From contig FN649739.1 of the NCBI GenBank assembly GCA_000310025.1, positions 3,499,722 to 3,563,721 of the forward strand: 64,000 nt of DNA, read 5' to 3'. Below are positions 1 through 13,100 of the stretch, piece after piece. Numbering within the stretch: the stretch's first letter is position 1; each line of letters starts with the position of its first letter. The position numbers and the translations under genes were made by a program. Source of the stretch: Ectocarpus siliculosus. Its lineage: Eukaryota > Sar > Phaeophyceae > Ectocarpales > Ectocarpaceae. Below the pieces are notes generated by a model. The model searched no databases. It was not told the origin of the DNA and was given only the letters and a program-made list of their open reading frames with translations.

Positions 1-3000
1 GGTCATCTTCAACCCTCGCCGGAGAATCGAGATGGGGAACTTGGGGTGTGGTCCGGAAGAAAGCCACAGCCGAAAATCTTCGTGCGGCTCTCCGACACAC
101 AAATCTTCCACGATCTGAGAGGAGAACCGGTGGCAAAACAAGCGAGTCGAGGCGCTGACACTGAGGTCTGATCTTCGTTGGGGGTGTTGTTGTGTGGATA
201 CAAGCAGATAGGGAAAAGCTTTGAGGTTTGTGGTGCGGCCGGGACATCCTTCTTGTACCGTAACTATTCATGTAATTGCCAGCGACGAGAATCGTGCCAT
301 AGCAGGGAGAATCAATCGGTCCTACGGTTTGAGCTTCAAACATCTCCTACGACTACATATGTGTAGGGTGGAGAAGCGGGTTGTGGTCCCATGTTGAGGC
401 CGAGCTCTCTGCCTTCCACCATCTTTGCTGTTGCTGCACGTTACCGGTCATGGAGATGTTTTCTTTCGGGTACATGTACATCTCCTGCCGACGAGACCCA
501 AAGCATGATAAGCGATATCAACGCCGAGTAAACACCAATGTCTCATCGTTTCCCTCCGGTAGCAGCGCCAAACGAACCTTCTCTAGCTCAGGCATCCATG
601 ACAGCATCAGGTGGCAGTTTGCGAGGAACACCCAGTTTCCGAAGCTAACCCCGTCCTCTATCATTCGGATGGCAGCTGGAGCCTGCCCCTGACCCAAGGC
701 CACGTTGGACATCTTAACCCCTTGAGCTACCGAAAGGGACTGGACCTGGGGTGGGTAGAGCGAACAAAACAAAAGACCAAAATTGGAACAGCAGTAGGTG
801 GGATTAACTAACCTCTTGGCCGAACGCAGGGCGAACGAGATGATATCTACACGCTCCTGCCAGGGAGCACGGTGCTGGCTTCGAGGTGTTTCGGTGTATG
901 TTCCCTCATCCTTGGCACAACCGCAGATTCAAAACAACATGCCCTTCCTGCGTCTCGAGTAGTTCGTGTTCCACTAATTGCTATTGTGTGATACTGCTGT
1001 AAGTGTCTATTCTGTTGCCCGTGTGTCAAGACTTGGTTCATCCTTTAGACCCGTCCCCTTGACCTCGTGCCATGGTTTGAGGTGTTGCCGATGACCCTTC
1101 GCAAAAGGCGGGTACTGATTCTGCCGCGACTTGTCCGCAAAGCTTCGACTGTGCCTCTCTTTACAGGCGTCTCGTGTTCCACCACCTTGCGGAGGTCTCT
1201 CAGCGGGTGAGATGGATGGCGTGGGATACACAGAATGGTTCTTTGCATTTCAACCTTCAAAGTTGACGATGATTGGCAGTAGCAAGAAAACACACAGAGA
1301 GTAAACAGATATCGCTACCCTACTGTCTTATAGTCTCTATTGCACCCACCTGAGCCGTGGGGTCCACTCCCGGCGAAAGCACGAAAATCAGCGGTGTTTT
1401 GGGAGTAGATCCGTTGAACACCGTCTGCATCGCAATCGAGGGCCACAAATTATTCGAGAGGAAAGGTTGACTTCCACGCTTTCGACAAAATGAGTGTGCA
1501 GTCATCAAGGGGCTCGCGTGTAGCCTGGTTGTCGCGCGAGTTTTGCTGGTGTCTTTGGGGTGAACTGACTGTGAGATATGATAGGACAATTTGTTCAGGG
1601 TGTTTGAGGGTGTACGCAAGGACACTATGACGCCAACCAACGCTAGACGAACGGTCGCATCCTGCACATTCATGCCGACGATTCGTTCTGCACTTGCTTG
1701 TGCACAACAAATCGCACACAAGTACAACCGGCGGCAGGACAATCAAAAGCACAAAGGCACCTTCAGATCGAACGCCGGCGGATCAGCGAATTGGGGCCCG
1801 AGATTGTTGGACACGTAGGTCGCAGCCGAGAAGAGAATGCGATCGGCACGAAGGGAGCGGAGGACGCACAGCCTCTGCAGGTCGGAGCACTTGTTTTCCC
1901 AGTCTCCCGGTAGAGGGGACTCCTCGGGCTTCGCCGACAGGAACCACGCCTTCCACTCTCGGGGAGACTGTCGTGTGTCATGGGCAGACGTCATGACCGC
2001 CGTGCGGGGAACGCAAACGTTTGACGAACGTCGAGACATTGTATACGCCGTGCATAGCTGTCCTCTTGACCTTCCCGGTCTTCAGCGGTGTTACCATTAC
2101 GCGTGCTTGTAGGCAAGTTAGGAATAAACTTCTCTGAAAAGTAGGCCGGCCGAGGATACAATTCTAGATATCTTGAACGTGCTTCCTAGGGAATGAACGT
2201 CGCGCTAGGGCGCTCAACATGCACGCTGATTCGGGTTTGACCAAACGCTTCTGACATGAGATGCTCGCGACAGCTCGCCTGCTCGAAGGAAAGCGCCAAA
2301 CCCGAGAAGGCGCCCAAGTTGTCGAGCTCCGTGATGTTGTCCCACGCGGTTTCATCGACCCAATCTTTGCACGGGTTAGGCCGTTGCCCTGACCTGCCAC
2401 CGCGCGAGCAACACAGATGGAGAGAACATCGCTCGCGTCAACTATACACAAACAAAAACGAACAATAAGCTGTGAGGTCAGTCAAGCACTGCCATTCCAA
2501 AGGGGAGGTAGAGGAGAGACAGCACTTTTCGGCATCGATGCCTACATTGTCCACGAACGGGCCGAGACAACCGCCACCTCTAAAACCCCGACTCCCCCCT
2601 ATCGCCACGTGCAGCACGGTCCAATTGCAACCGTTACAACAACGTACACGTATCCACGCTCGCGAAGCTAGCACGATGTTCTATGGCAACACACGCCTTG
2701 CGGTGCTTCGAGTATTACCTTTCGACAACGATGCCTCCGTAGAGCAAGAAGTTAAACTCGTCGGCGGGGACCTTCTTCTCTTGCTCCAAGATGCGGAAAC
2801 ACAGCTGTGGGGTGGGCAGAGAGAGAAAACCAGGGACATAAAGGATAGAAGCATGCTACGTCTGCTGTTGCAGGCACCGTACACTGGTTTGTGCTCGTGG
2901 CGATATCACAGCGTGACCGAACGCCCAATGGCTGTGGCTAGACTCGAGCAGCAGCACCGACGTTGGAACGAGAGACCTTTCCCCAACGGGAATGCAGGGT

Positions 3001-4102
3001 TGAGTCCTTTCCGTGGTTAGCACCCACCTGAAGCTTCCCGATCTCATGCGTCAGCAGCAACACGCAACGATATGATCGTCATCACCGCCACGAAAACCGA
3101 CGACAACAACGACGACGACGAGAACGACCGGCTGTAGAGAAAGACGCGGCGGCGGCATTGGCAGCAGTCATTACCTGTAGAGAGAAGAGCAGCTTATGCC
3201 TTTCGAACAGCCCCCGGCACGTGTACTCGTAGACGGATCGAGTGTGGTGCTTGTTGATGACATCGCAGCGGTCGGCGACACCATCCTCCTCACCCGTCCT
3301 GCTGCACTCGATCGAGGCATTGAACAGATCCACGTATGCATCAAGAGAAAACTGGACGATTTCCGTTAGGGAAAGGACGTATGTGTCGCACGATTGCAAG
3401 GGAAGTGGGCGCGGGGGGGGGCGGGGCGAGGGGGACATCAGTGTGTGGGAGGAAAAGAGGTAGGGGATTGCTGTTCCACTCAAACTCGTATCGCACGGGC
3501 TTGGTGGTAGGGGGGATGTCATTATACGTGTGGCCAGGCGTGTCCGAGTTAAACGTAGCCTATCCTAGCCTTCTCTAACCCTTTCTCACTTAAATTACCC
3601 TCCTATCCTATGGTAGCCTAGCCGAGCCCGAGTTGAACCGACCTGATACATCGGGTCCACCCTGGAAAGGTCGTCAAGGACAAAGTAAGCCACGCTCGCG
3701 CGAATGGCGGCCGACCGGTAGCCTTCCCTTGCAGCGTCGATCTTCACCGCGGTCTCTTCGGCGATCTGCGTATGTGTGAGGAACGACCCGATAAATGTTT
3801 GGTTGGTGCTGGCTCGGCGTCACCTTGAGGGTGCTTGGATTTGCTGTGCACCGTGCGGCGTACTAAATATCTGTTGTGTCGTCGACGACGACAGCAATAA
3901 CCTTTAACCTTTCCATCAACAACACCCAACAACGGGAACAGCAACAGACCTGAAGCTGCTGCGTGACTTCCTCCGAGATCGTCTTCGAGTCCTGCAAAGT
4001 GTTGACCAGGTTCATGTCGTCCAGCAGCGATCCCGTAGATTCTGACAGCAGGCGAAGGATCTCATCCTCCAGATCCGCGAGTTTCTTTTTGCCCGTCGCC
4101 AC
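1..4102 (-). CDS. DNAH2: DNAH2 exons 89-97: AAA6 module, cut by window edge
   Basis: Exons: 3950-4102, 3643-3765, 3175-3351, 2719-2804, 2279-2393, 1761-1967, 1350-1424, 578-745, and 1-114 running out of the window. Landmarks are [90 protein letters not shown], and [21 protein letters not shown]6 lacks nucleotide binding in the family. The intron between 2,279 and 1,967 needs a GC donor to keep frame and the family residues (FEQ joined to SPREW). The final AAA6 helices and the C-terminal domain lie outside. Confidence 0.95.
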
Positions 4103-7100
4103 CTGTCGTCAGAGAAGCATCGACATGACTTTGTAGTTGGGGTGTTGGGCTCGCGAACATACATAAGCGTATGTTTGTAAAGCCACACACATGAGTACAC
4201 TCATGGGTACACTGTTAGAAGCAAGCGCTACACTAAAGTGGCAATATTCGCAGCACTTGCAGCGTGCTCTAAGAAGGGGATTGAATCCAGACACATCATG
4301 AACCTAAACTCGAAGCAACAGCGAAGTCCATGGACGCTTTTTTTTGTAGCGCCAAACGTGATGGGGGGTGGGAAACAGCTCATCTCATTGGTGCGCTCCG
4401 ACGGCTGCAGCTTCGCCAATCGCCAAATGGGCACATGTGGCGTGTGAACCATCGTGCCTTACATCACCGCATGCTGCTGTTCTGTTGGTTGGGGTGCCTC
4501 TCGCCATGTGTCGTCAAGATCCTTGACGAACGCTGAATAAAACCGACTGGCGTACCTTTACGGTTAGCTCCGAAGACTGCTCCTCGAGCGAGGGTTGCTC
4601 CCTCTGCACCACGATTCCGAGGAGTTGTGCTTCTAGACCGAGCTGTTTCACGCTGAAGTTCACGACCGTGGTTTTCGTCGACACCTGAGATACCGAAACG
4701 AAGCAGCAAGATCGTGTCTATCAAGATCATGGAACACCACGCGACAGGCCAAGGTTGGTTGGAGAAATGGATATTTCGCTTGCGCACGAACGTGTGAAAG
4801 GGCACATTCGTGTTGTCGTGTGCTGTCATTGGGCACACCATGACATCACCAGTGAGACCCGCCCTAGAGTCCACGTTGTGAACTTTCATGTTAATGGGGA
4901 TTCATGTCGCTTAGGTGTCGTTGGTGATGATTCCCTGTGGTTTAGTGGCATCAGCTGAATCGCGGAAAACAAGGGCAGGGAAGGCAATTCGAAAGTATTT
5001 ATGCCACAGCACACTGTCTGCCCCGATCCTCTGATTCGTTTTATGCTCGGAGTCTTTTTTCTACGATTTTTTATTCAAACCCGAGCATTGGTTTCTCTTT
5101 GCAGCAGTGCGCTTGTTTGACATCGGTGCCGAACATTCTGGAAAATATTACGATCAACACGTGCAAGAGGGTTCCAGCGTAAAAATGTTGTAGTAGAGTA
5201 ATGTAAAAGTCTCGCTTGTTGAGGAGATTTCCGTCATGTCTTGCATGTTTAAAAGCGTCGCCCTTCACCTCTGGTGTGTAGTGCGGGTTGCCGAGCTTCG
5301 TGGTGATGTAGAGACGGAAGTCGTGCGACCAGTCCAGCTCTTTGTCTCCGAGCCGCACCACCTCGCGGTTGCCCTGCTTGATGATGGCCTTGGACAGCAC
5401 CGGTTCAATCGACGGGTCCAGCTCCTCTAGGACGTCCTGGCAAACATCGGTACCAACAGTGTACTGACTTTCACAGGGCGATCTAGCCATCGTGCAAGAG
5501 GGATATCTGGACGTGCGAACTGCATATTTTTTTGGACAGATGGAAACGAACATATCTCCGACATTCGCCCGTCTGCGGAAATCAAGACAGGGGTACTTGG
5601 GGGATGCGAAGCGTATTGGGTATGTACTCATGAGAGTTCATCCACAACAACACCGGTCTGATTATAGATCCAGCCCCTTCAGCTCGTGTGGCGGATACAG
5701 ACGAACTAGGGTAGCTCAACGCACGCAGCAAAATCGGGTAGTCCGAGATGGGGTATCTATTCTTCTTCAGATGCAAACGGGAGAGAGAAATCCCAAGACG
5801 CACCACGGTTTTTTCACGGGAAGCGAGCGGTAGGGGGCTGGGATCAGGGAAAGGTTTTCGGATGCACAACCATTTTTAGGCAGCGTACAACCTGCATCCC
5901 GCATACCTGAAGAAGACACGGCAGTCCGTACTGGATGCAGTTGCCCATTTGGCGAAGCATATCCTTGGTGTTGAGATCCACCACAGTGAGATCGCTTCCC
6001 TCCATAGCCTTAATCCATTTGTTCGCCTGTGCGACACCCGTGTGAAAGAGGTTTTGTCATCGGAGAAAACTCCTGAGGCACCCGGCTGCATGCGTGCACT
6101 CCTCGAGGGAGCCACCGAACAAGATGGAGGTGTTCATTCTTTATGCTGCTTTTTCATGCGTGTCAGGCATACCATGACGTGAACCGACCATCATCCGAGA
6201 ACTTCGCAACGGCAATTTTTAGCAGATCGCCAATGTCAGCTGCAACGATTCCTCAAACCGGTACTTGACAAGTGGCACGAGCTGCGCACGATGGGCGTGG
6301 TAGACGAAGACGCGCAGGCACGGCAGGGGGGCTCGTGTACGACAGCATGAGTCCTATGCTCAGTCCGTGAGTGCTGTGGCAACTGCTACTATCGTGAACT
6401 TCGTTGTTTGTTTGCCAGAGGCCGACGAGTCATGTCGCTGCTGACCTGGCCTTGAGGATCGATCATAAGCGGCCACCGGCTACCTCTCGTCACCATCACC
6501 CCGTTTTCCGTGCTGAACTCGTCCTTGGGGAGACCCTGGTGATGCGATGGAGTTGCGGTGGTGTGTTTAATCCCGAGCCGAGGGGAGGATGGCGTTTCGA
6601 GTTAATCCAAGTCATTTCTACACCTCACACTCCTTGAAATGGCTACACGAACCAACCTACAGGACAAACCAAGCACTGTCACCAATACGAACACCAGCAA
6701 CAACAACAACCGCAGCAAAACTAGACGCACCTGAATATTCCACGCTCGGACATCCGTAGGTTTGGCCAGGAAAGCGGTGAAGCTGAATCCTTCCGTCGAC
6801 GGCAGCTCCTGAGTATCGACATCTCTCATCCACCCGGACACTAAACCGTTCCTAGTGGTACCAAGAATGCTGATTAGCGCAACTTTCGGTCGATACTGCT
6901 TCTAGTACAAATGAACGCCTGACGAAGATCTGTGACGGACGTTGTTCTTGACAGGTCTTAGGGTTTTTCAAACCTCTCAACTATCCATTGAAAGAATCTA
7001 CATCTCGTTGACATACGTCCTCGATATCATTCCACAACTTTTGGTCGTGCTTCACCTGTACACTGTGTCGAAAGTGCCGGCATACGACAGGAAGGCCGCC

Positions 7101-10100
7101 GCGATGAGCGAGTCTCCTATCAATCGCTCGATCATGGCTTCGAAGGTACCGATGGACGCCTGCCAGCGGACGAATTCCCCCGCCAGGCCGCTCACAAGCT
7201 TGTCCGCACGCTCCAGCTTGTCCTAAATAGCACACATGAGATTGAAATCGAGGATGGTGTAAGGGAATACGATGTGCGCCTCAAGCGGATGAGAGAGGAT
7301 GGGGCTTGGTGGTCCTGACCTGAACCTGAGACTTCGAGGAGAGAACACAGGCAAGTGAAATTGCGCCCGGGCACCTTTACGGCGAGCAGTGCTACACGGT
7401 TGTTTGTGGTACGGATGTCTGAGCTGCTCATGTGAGGAGAACAACGGGGAGGCCTTTTCACCCCAACGGCTCTGAGACGATCTGAGATGCCTCGATGACT
7501 CCGTCGAGGAGGTTTAATGTTGACTCTGATAGTCTGGCGAGAACTATCTCACCTGTAGCATCTGTGACTCCTCCATCAGAGCGTTCTTCTGACCAACCGA
7601 CTCGTCGTAGCGGTCTTTGAGGAGTTGAACCTGTCGTGGAATGTTACGCGGAGACCCACGGAAAACACACATTAGCACGCAAGACGAGATTTTGGGTGTG
7701 CTATTCTTAGCCGAAGAAAATAGCATGCAACCCTCAGATAAATGGAACCAAACACACAAAAAGTACTGCTTTCGGCTAAAGGAAAAAGGGAGCTAGTACA
7801 AATCGTGGAGAAGTGCTGGCTGCAGGGTGCTTGCCCTCGCGCAGGTCGAGTGGTAGTACTTCGTGGTCCAATATGAACCAGGCTCGAAAGCCATATCTCT
7901 AGATATAACAGTTGCGGGTTTCGAGCCTATGCGTCAACTCACCTTGGCGACGACCTCTGCTAACTGGTCCTGCGCGGCCTTCAACCCAGCCTGCTTGGTA
8001 GCCAGGGTCTCCTGCACTCAGAGGAAACACACCATACGGTTCGTGCCATGTTGGCAGTTAGGATTGGTGGGAAAATCGTATCACCGCATGAAACTGACTG
8101 CAACATCTCTCGAAAGATTGTATGGGTATATGTCGGGACGGGGTGATGTTCTCCGTGCCATACGAAGTCCTGCGACGCACATGGCAGGAACCTGTGTGTT
8201 GTGCTGTAGTGGATCCGTTCAACAGCGTTTAATGCTGTTTATGTTTCATTTCTCGCAGAGTCGACTGAATGTTGAACGGCTCCAATGTAGTTTTCAAGCG
8301 TCTGTATTTACCAACAACAACAATTTCCATTTTCTTGAAGATGCTTGCCGCTCGTTGTGGACTTCTTGAGGGCAAGCGGAAAAGCCCGATTGACGCAGAC
8401 AAGCGCCTAGAACTTTCCGGGGCCTCCGAAGGCCAACGTGCCGTCGTGAACGAGCGATGCGTACGGGTTGTGAGCGAAATCCCTGGGCAAAGATGGAAAA
8501 TAGACTCTTGACTACGTTGGGGAAGCTCTCCAAACCTTTGCTAGTCCAACGGAACTCAGGCGTTCGCGTCCGTAGTTCTTGCGAAAGTCAAAATCTTCAG
8601 GCAATCGATAACGTTGATGGAGATGAAAATAAAACCTTCCGCCAATCAAAACGAGACGCGCACGTACCTGAGCCTCTTTCAGGCGTGCGCGTTTCGGTGC
8701 GACGTCCTTGGCGACGTTGGCATACAGGTAGATTGCATGCACCCACACGCACAGCGCCGAAGCTGCAGAAGAAACCTGCGATACCATTGGGCACGCATGC
8801 GAGGCAGGAAATTATTTGATTGGTACGGAAGAGGTCAAGGAATGGGATTTCCCTCAATACCAGTCTCAGCGATGCGTAAAGTTTAGCGAGTTGCTTCGGA
8901 GTGAAATGAGCGGCAGGAGATAGCCCATGGATGCGGATGTGTTGAAAGAGTCATTTTTACATGAAGGTACTCCTTTGAAGGGAGAGTTTCGTCCCTTTTA
9001 GCAAGCAATAGCGGGGGACTGAGACAAAGAGCTCGGGGAACGTATAAAGATCACTTGGGCAAGGTGTACAAGAGTTGAACACTCTCGGACAAGACTAAGA
9101 GAGTTGAATGAAGCCGACATACGGTAAAGCCACGCCTACAACTCATTCCATCATAAGCTGAACGTTTCGATCGCACCTTCGCCACGTTCTCGAAGGAGAA
9201 GTCGGGGTTGTTGACGTACTTCTTCACCTTGGTCATAAGCGCGTTGGAGACGTTGTCCTTGTTAAATGTCTTGATCTGTCCACGACGAAAACCGGAAAAA
9301 CCAACGAACAGAGAGGGCTTTCGTTCAAGTTCATCTTCCGTCATCGTGCTTCCCACCACCTACCGAAGGCAAGTTTGTTGAATACCTTGACAGGTATCTG
9401 TTTTTTCGGTTCCACTATCACTTCTCGTAAGGGAGCGTTGTCCGCCTTAAAGGAGTTGGAGCTGGTCGTTCAGCTACATCATCAATGCGGTTCGCCAAAT
9501 ACCTGCCCTGGGTCTTAGAATGTCCGGTGACACTAACGGCTCGGACATTTTTGCACAAACATGTTTCAAGGCTTTCGGAGACTATTGACTAGTGAATGCT
9601 TAGCACATTATTCACATTGAAAATTCATTCCCTGTGAGGCTAGGCCTTCCTTCCCCAATCCCCCTTCAATTCGGGCGAAATGAACAGACATCCCCGTGCT
9701 TGGTCCAGGAGGACGTGGGGTCGTGGATGACGTTTCGATTGACGAACTTGCGTGCGAGATTGAATTGCGCGGATAGTACCTGTGTGAGGAAGTTCCCTTC
9801 TCCAAGGGCCTTCTTGGCAGTGGCCCAGTCAGAGCCCCTCCCCATCATGGTCATTACCGCGGCCATCACGGTCTCCACCAGAGGGGGCGGCTTTGAGTAG
9901 GCCTTAACCTGTGGGACACAGCCAACCGCTGTTCATTACATTTCAACAACAATTATTCCGCGCTCGCCTAGAGAGCACTCCGGCGTTGTTATGCTGAGGA
10001 AGTACACTGTGATCACTCACATGGGCGCATGACTTCGGGGCCGATACAATTCGGGACCCCAGCAAGTGTTCGCCTTGGCGTCTGCGTTCAATTGCACATA

Positions 10101-13100
10101 CTGTACAGTAGAGTGAAGCTGGGGGAGAAAAAACTATGGCGATTCTTCACACGCAAGCGTTGGAAGGGTGATGGCGAGGAGGGAAACAGCCAAAACTGAT
10201 GAAAACATGTTCACCCTCGAACACTGCCCTACTGGCCTCCGGCCTTCAATCGCGAGCAGCACGAAGACGCCTTGCCTCAGTGATGGCGGTCTTGTCGAGT
10301 TTGTCGACTTCAATCATCGCCTGTTCCAGTGCCGGCATGGCCACCGCCAGATCAGCCTGGGCGTCGTCCGCGATAACCTGGCACTCCGTCGCGTCTTTCC
10401 CTATTCTCTCTGACTCTTGTTCCACCTGATACAGGCAACGAATGCATCATTGTTGCTGCCATCGGCTTCAGGGTCTAAGCCTGACATGATCGGCGATGTC
10501 GTTTACCCACTCGCCACAACAGGAATTCCCCTAGAAGCACAGATTGCTTCTGTTCTTGCTCAACGAAACGGTGACAAATTGCTGCATTTACTCATCCCGT
10601 TAACATCCAAACTTGGTGTACGAGGCAAGCATGAGGTGTGCGATGCCCATGGCATGGACATACGATACCTGTTGCGCTCTCATACTGTAGAACGTCACGT
10701 GTGTTACTCGCGATGGGGGCGGTTGGCTTGCACCATGCACGGGATGATTCGTATTTTCCTTTGAATACGGAAGTTCTTTGTTGCCTTCGGACATCGGGGA
10801 AGAGGAATTATTGCCTAGCAATCAGAACCGAAATGGCCACAACACCACCAACATCATTGGTACGGCGTTTTGATTGGTTTGATTAGCCGGACCAAGTACT
10901 TGCCTGCTTCTTTTGCTCGTCCGCCACCCTCCTTTCTGAGACAATCTCCACCAGCAGTTCCTCGCAGTCCTTCTGTGCCGTTGCCACCGTGATCTTCTTT
11001 GCCTCTAGCTCCACCGACATCGTTTCCACCTGTTGATACCGTCGTGCAAACATATTGATGGATTGAGGTGCAGCATAGTGTAACTACATGTCGGTTTCAC
11101 TTATTGGCCGTGACCACTTACCCCCTCTTTCTCAGCAGCGCCCCATCTTTTTCCCCTAGGCGGAACCAACAATTGTGATATGCTGGCAATGGTCTGCCAC
11201 TTGAGAGGATTTAGTGAACCATCTCGATGATTAGGAGTGTGGTTTAGCGTGTTGGACATAACATGACATGGTAGGATGTCAGAACTGTATCGAGCTTGGT
11301 AACCGGTATTTCCCGCGGTTCCCTAAAACAACGTTGCATTGCTGATTCGTTCCAACGAGCCTGGAAGAATGATACGTCCAAGGTTGCAAATTTCATTCCT
11401 GTGGTCAACAAGGTTGCTCGTTCTTGCAAGATTTCCGGAAACGTCTGTGGCGTAAATCTACATTCTGAAGCATACCTGTTCTCGTGCTTCCTCCAGCTTT
11501 GTCAGCCCGTTTCTGAGCTTGTTGCGCTGCTCGGACAGCGTCCCACGCCTTTCTGCCAGAATCACTTTGTATCCCTTTCAACGACCGCAATGGCAACAGA
11601 TTGGCATGGTAAAGGGCAGTCCTTGAGTATCTCAAAACTGGGAGGGTGAGTGTCAAAAAAAGAGATACTGCGGCAATCGGTGAAGCTTCCTACCTGGCAG
11701 TGTCATGTACTCGTCGATTTTTAGGGTCGGTCGAAGAAGGAGTGATGCCCAACGTGTTGAGCTTACCTTGACAAGTTCTAGGAAGTTGGTTGGCGTAACG
11801 TAGTTGTAGCGTTTCAGCTCCACCAGCATGCGTTCGCTGGCCACCACCACTGACGTGTGCATGCACGAAAACACAGAAGCGACCTTCGCCCGCCGGGATT
11901 CATCCTCCATCTGTGCTCGAAACGTTGGAAGGAGTTCAGGAAACAGGTAAGGGGAGAATTTCCGCCATGGTTCTCAGGTTCAACGAGCTCTCGGAAAATA
12001 TGCCAGCAGAATGCGCACACAACCTTCAAAGTCGAACCAACAGCAGCAGCAGCAGCAGCAGTAGCAGCAGCAGCAGCAACAGCAACAACAACAACAACAG
12101 CGACGACAACAACAACAGCAACAACAACTACAATGACCACACAAACACAAGCACTTGTCATTCCCTTGACGTACCGGAATGTCTTGGATGAACTTCGTGG
12201 CCACCTCCACTAGGGCATCGGCAGGCCAAGGCTGGAACCAGTCGATGGTTGTACAATTGACCAGCCCGGGGTACATTCGCGTGCGGTTGCGGAAGCTGTC
12301 TCCGATCGGCGACATCGCTAGCACGACGTGAAGGTTTTCCCGAACCCTGCGTTTGCAGCAAGTATGTTGAGAAGGGAAGTTATGGTAATGACGGTCGAGT
12401 AATCTAAACGACACTCCTGCTGAAATGTTTGCCTCTTGCTTCTGCCGCCTGGAGAAGGGGTACTCGTCAAATGTGGGGCCAGGAATTTACGTTTGGCAAG
12501 AGGCAGAACCGGACACGACAAAGATTACGCCAGACATGGAACACGGGAGAAATCAGCAAATGTTCCCCTGAACGCTCCTCTAGCCTAAACGATGAGGACA
12601 GACGCACTCATGGTGAGTTCTGGGGCACCCCCTGGAACAAAAAACGAAAACGTAGAGATCCTCTTCGGCCCCGCCGGATAGGCTAGCGTAGCTGTTGTTC
12701 TCGGGAAAACTAGGAGCATAACAGCACGCCGCACGAGAGGTAGCTTCTATGAAACCATCACACGAAGGTGTCGCGTCGATTTTGTTTGTCCCCGAGGCCT
12801 CACCTGTCGACAAAGAAGCCCCAGAGAGCCTCCGTAGTCTCGTCGACGCCAGCCTTCTTGGCGGTCTTCCGTACCCCGTCCAGCACCTGCGGGATCTCGT
12901 CCTTCCCGTACAGGTTCGGGACCTCTCCCGACTGGAGGACGTTGTTCACGTCTTCCAGGAAGCACTCCTCCTTGATCTACAGATTGGACGGGGGAATACC
13001 GGAAAACGGTAGACAAGAAAGGCTGAGTTGTGGTGTCGTGATTGGACGGGGGAATACCGGAAAACGGCAGACAAGAAAGACTGAGTTGTGGTGTCGTGAC

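Noticed and set aside
745-1350. Possible small AAA6 exon near 806-850
   Set aside because: Exons 1350-1424 and 578-745 join in phase 0 and the family segment is only about two residues shorter, so no exon is needed.
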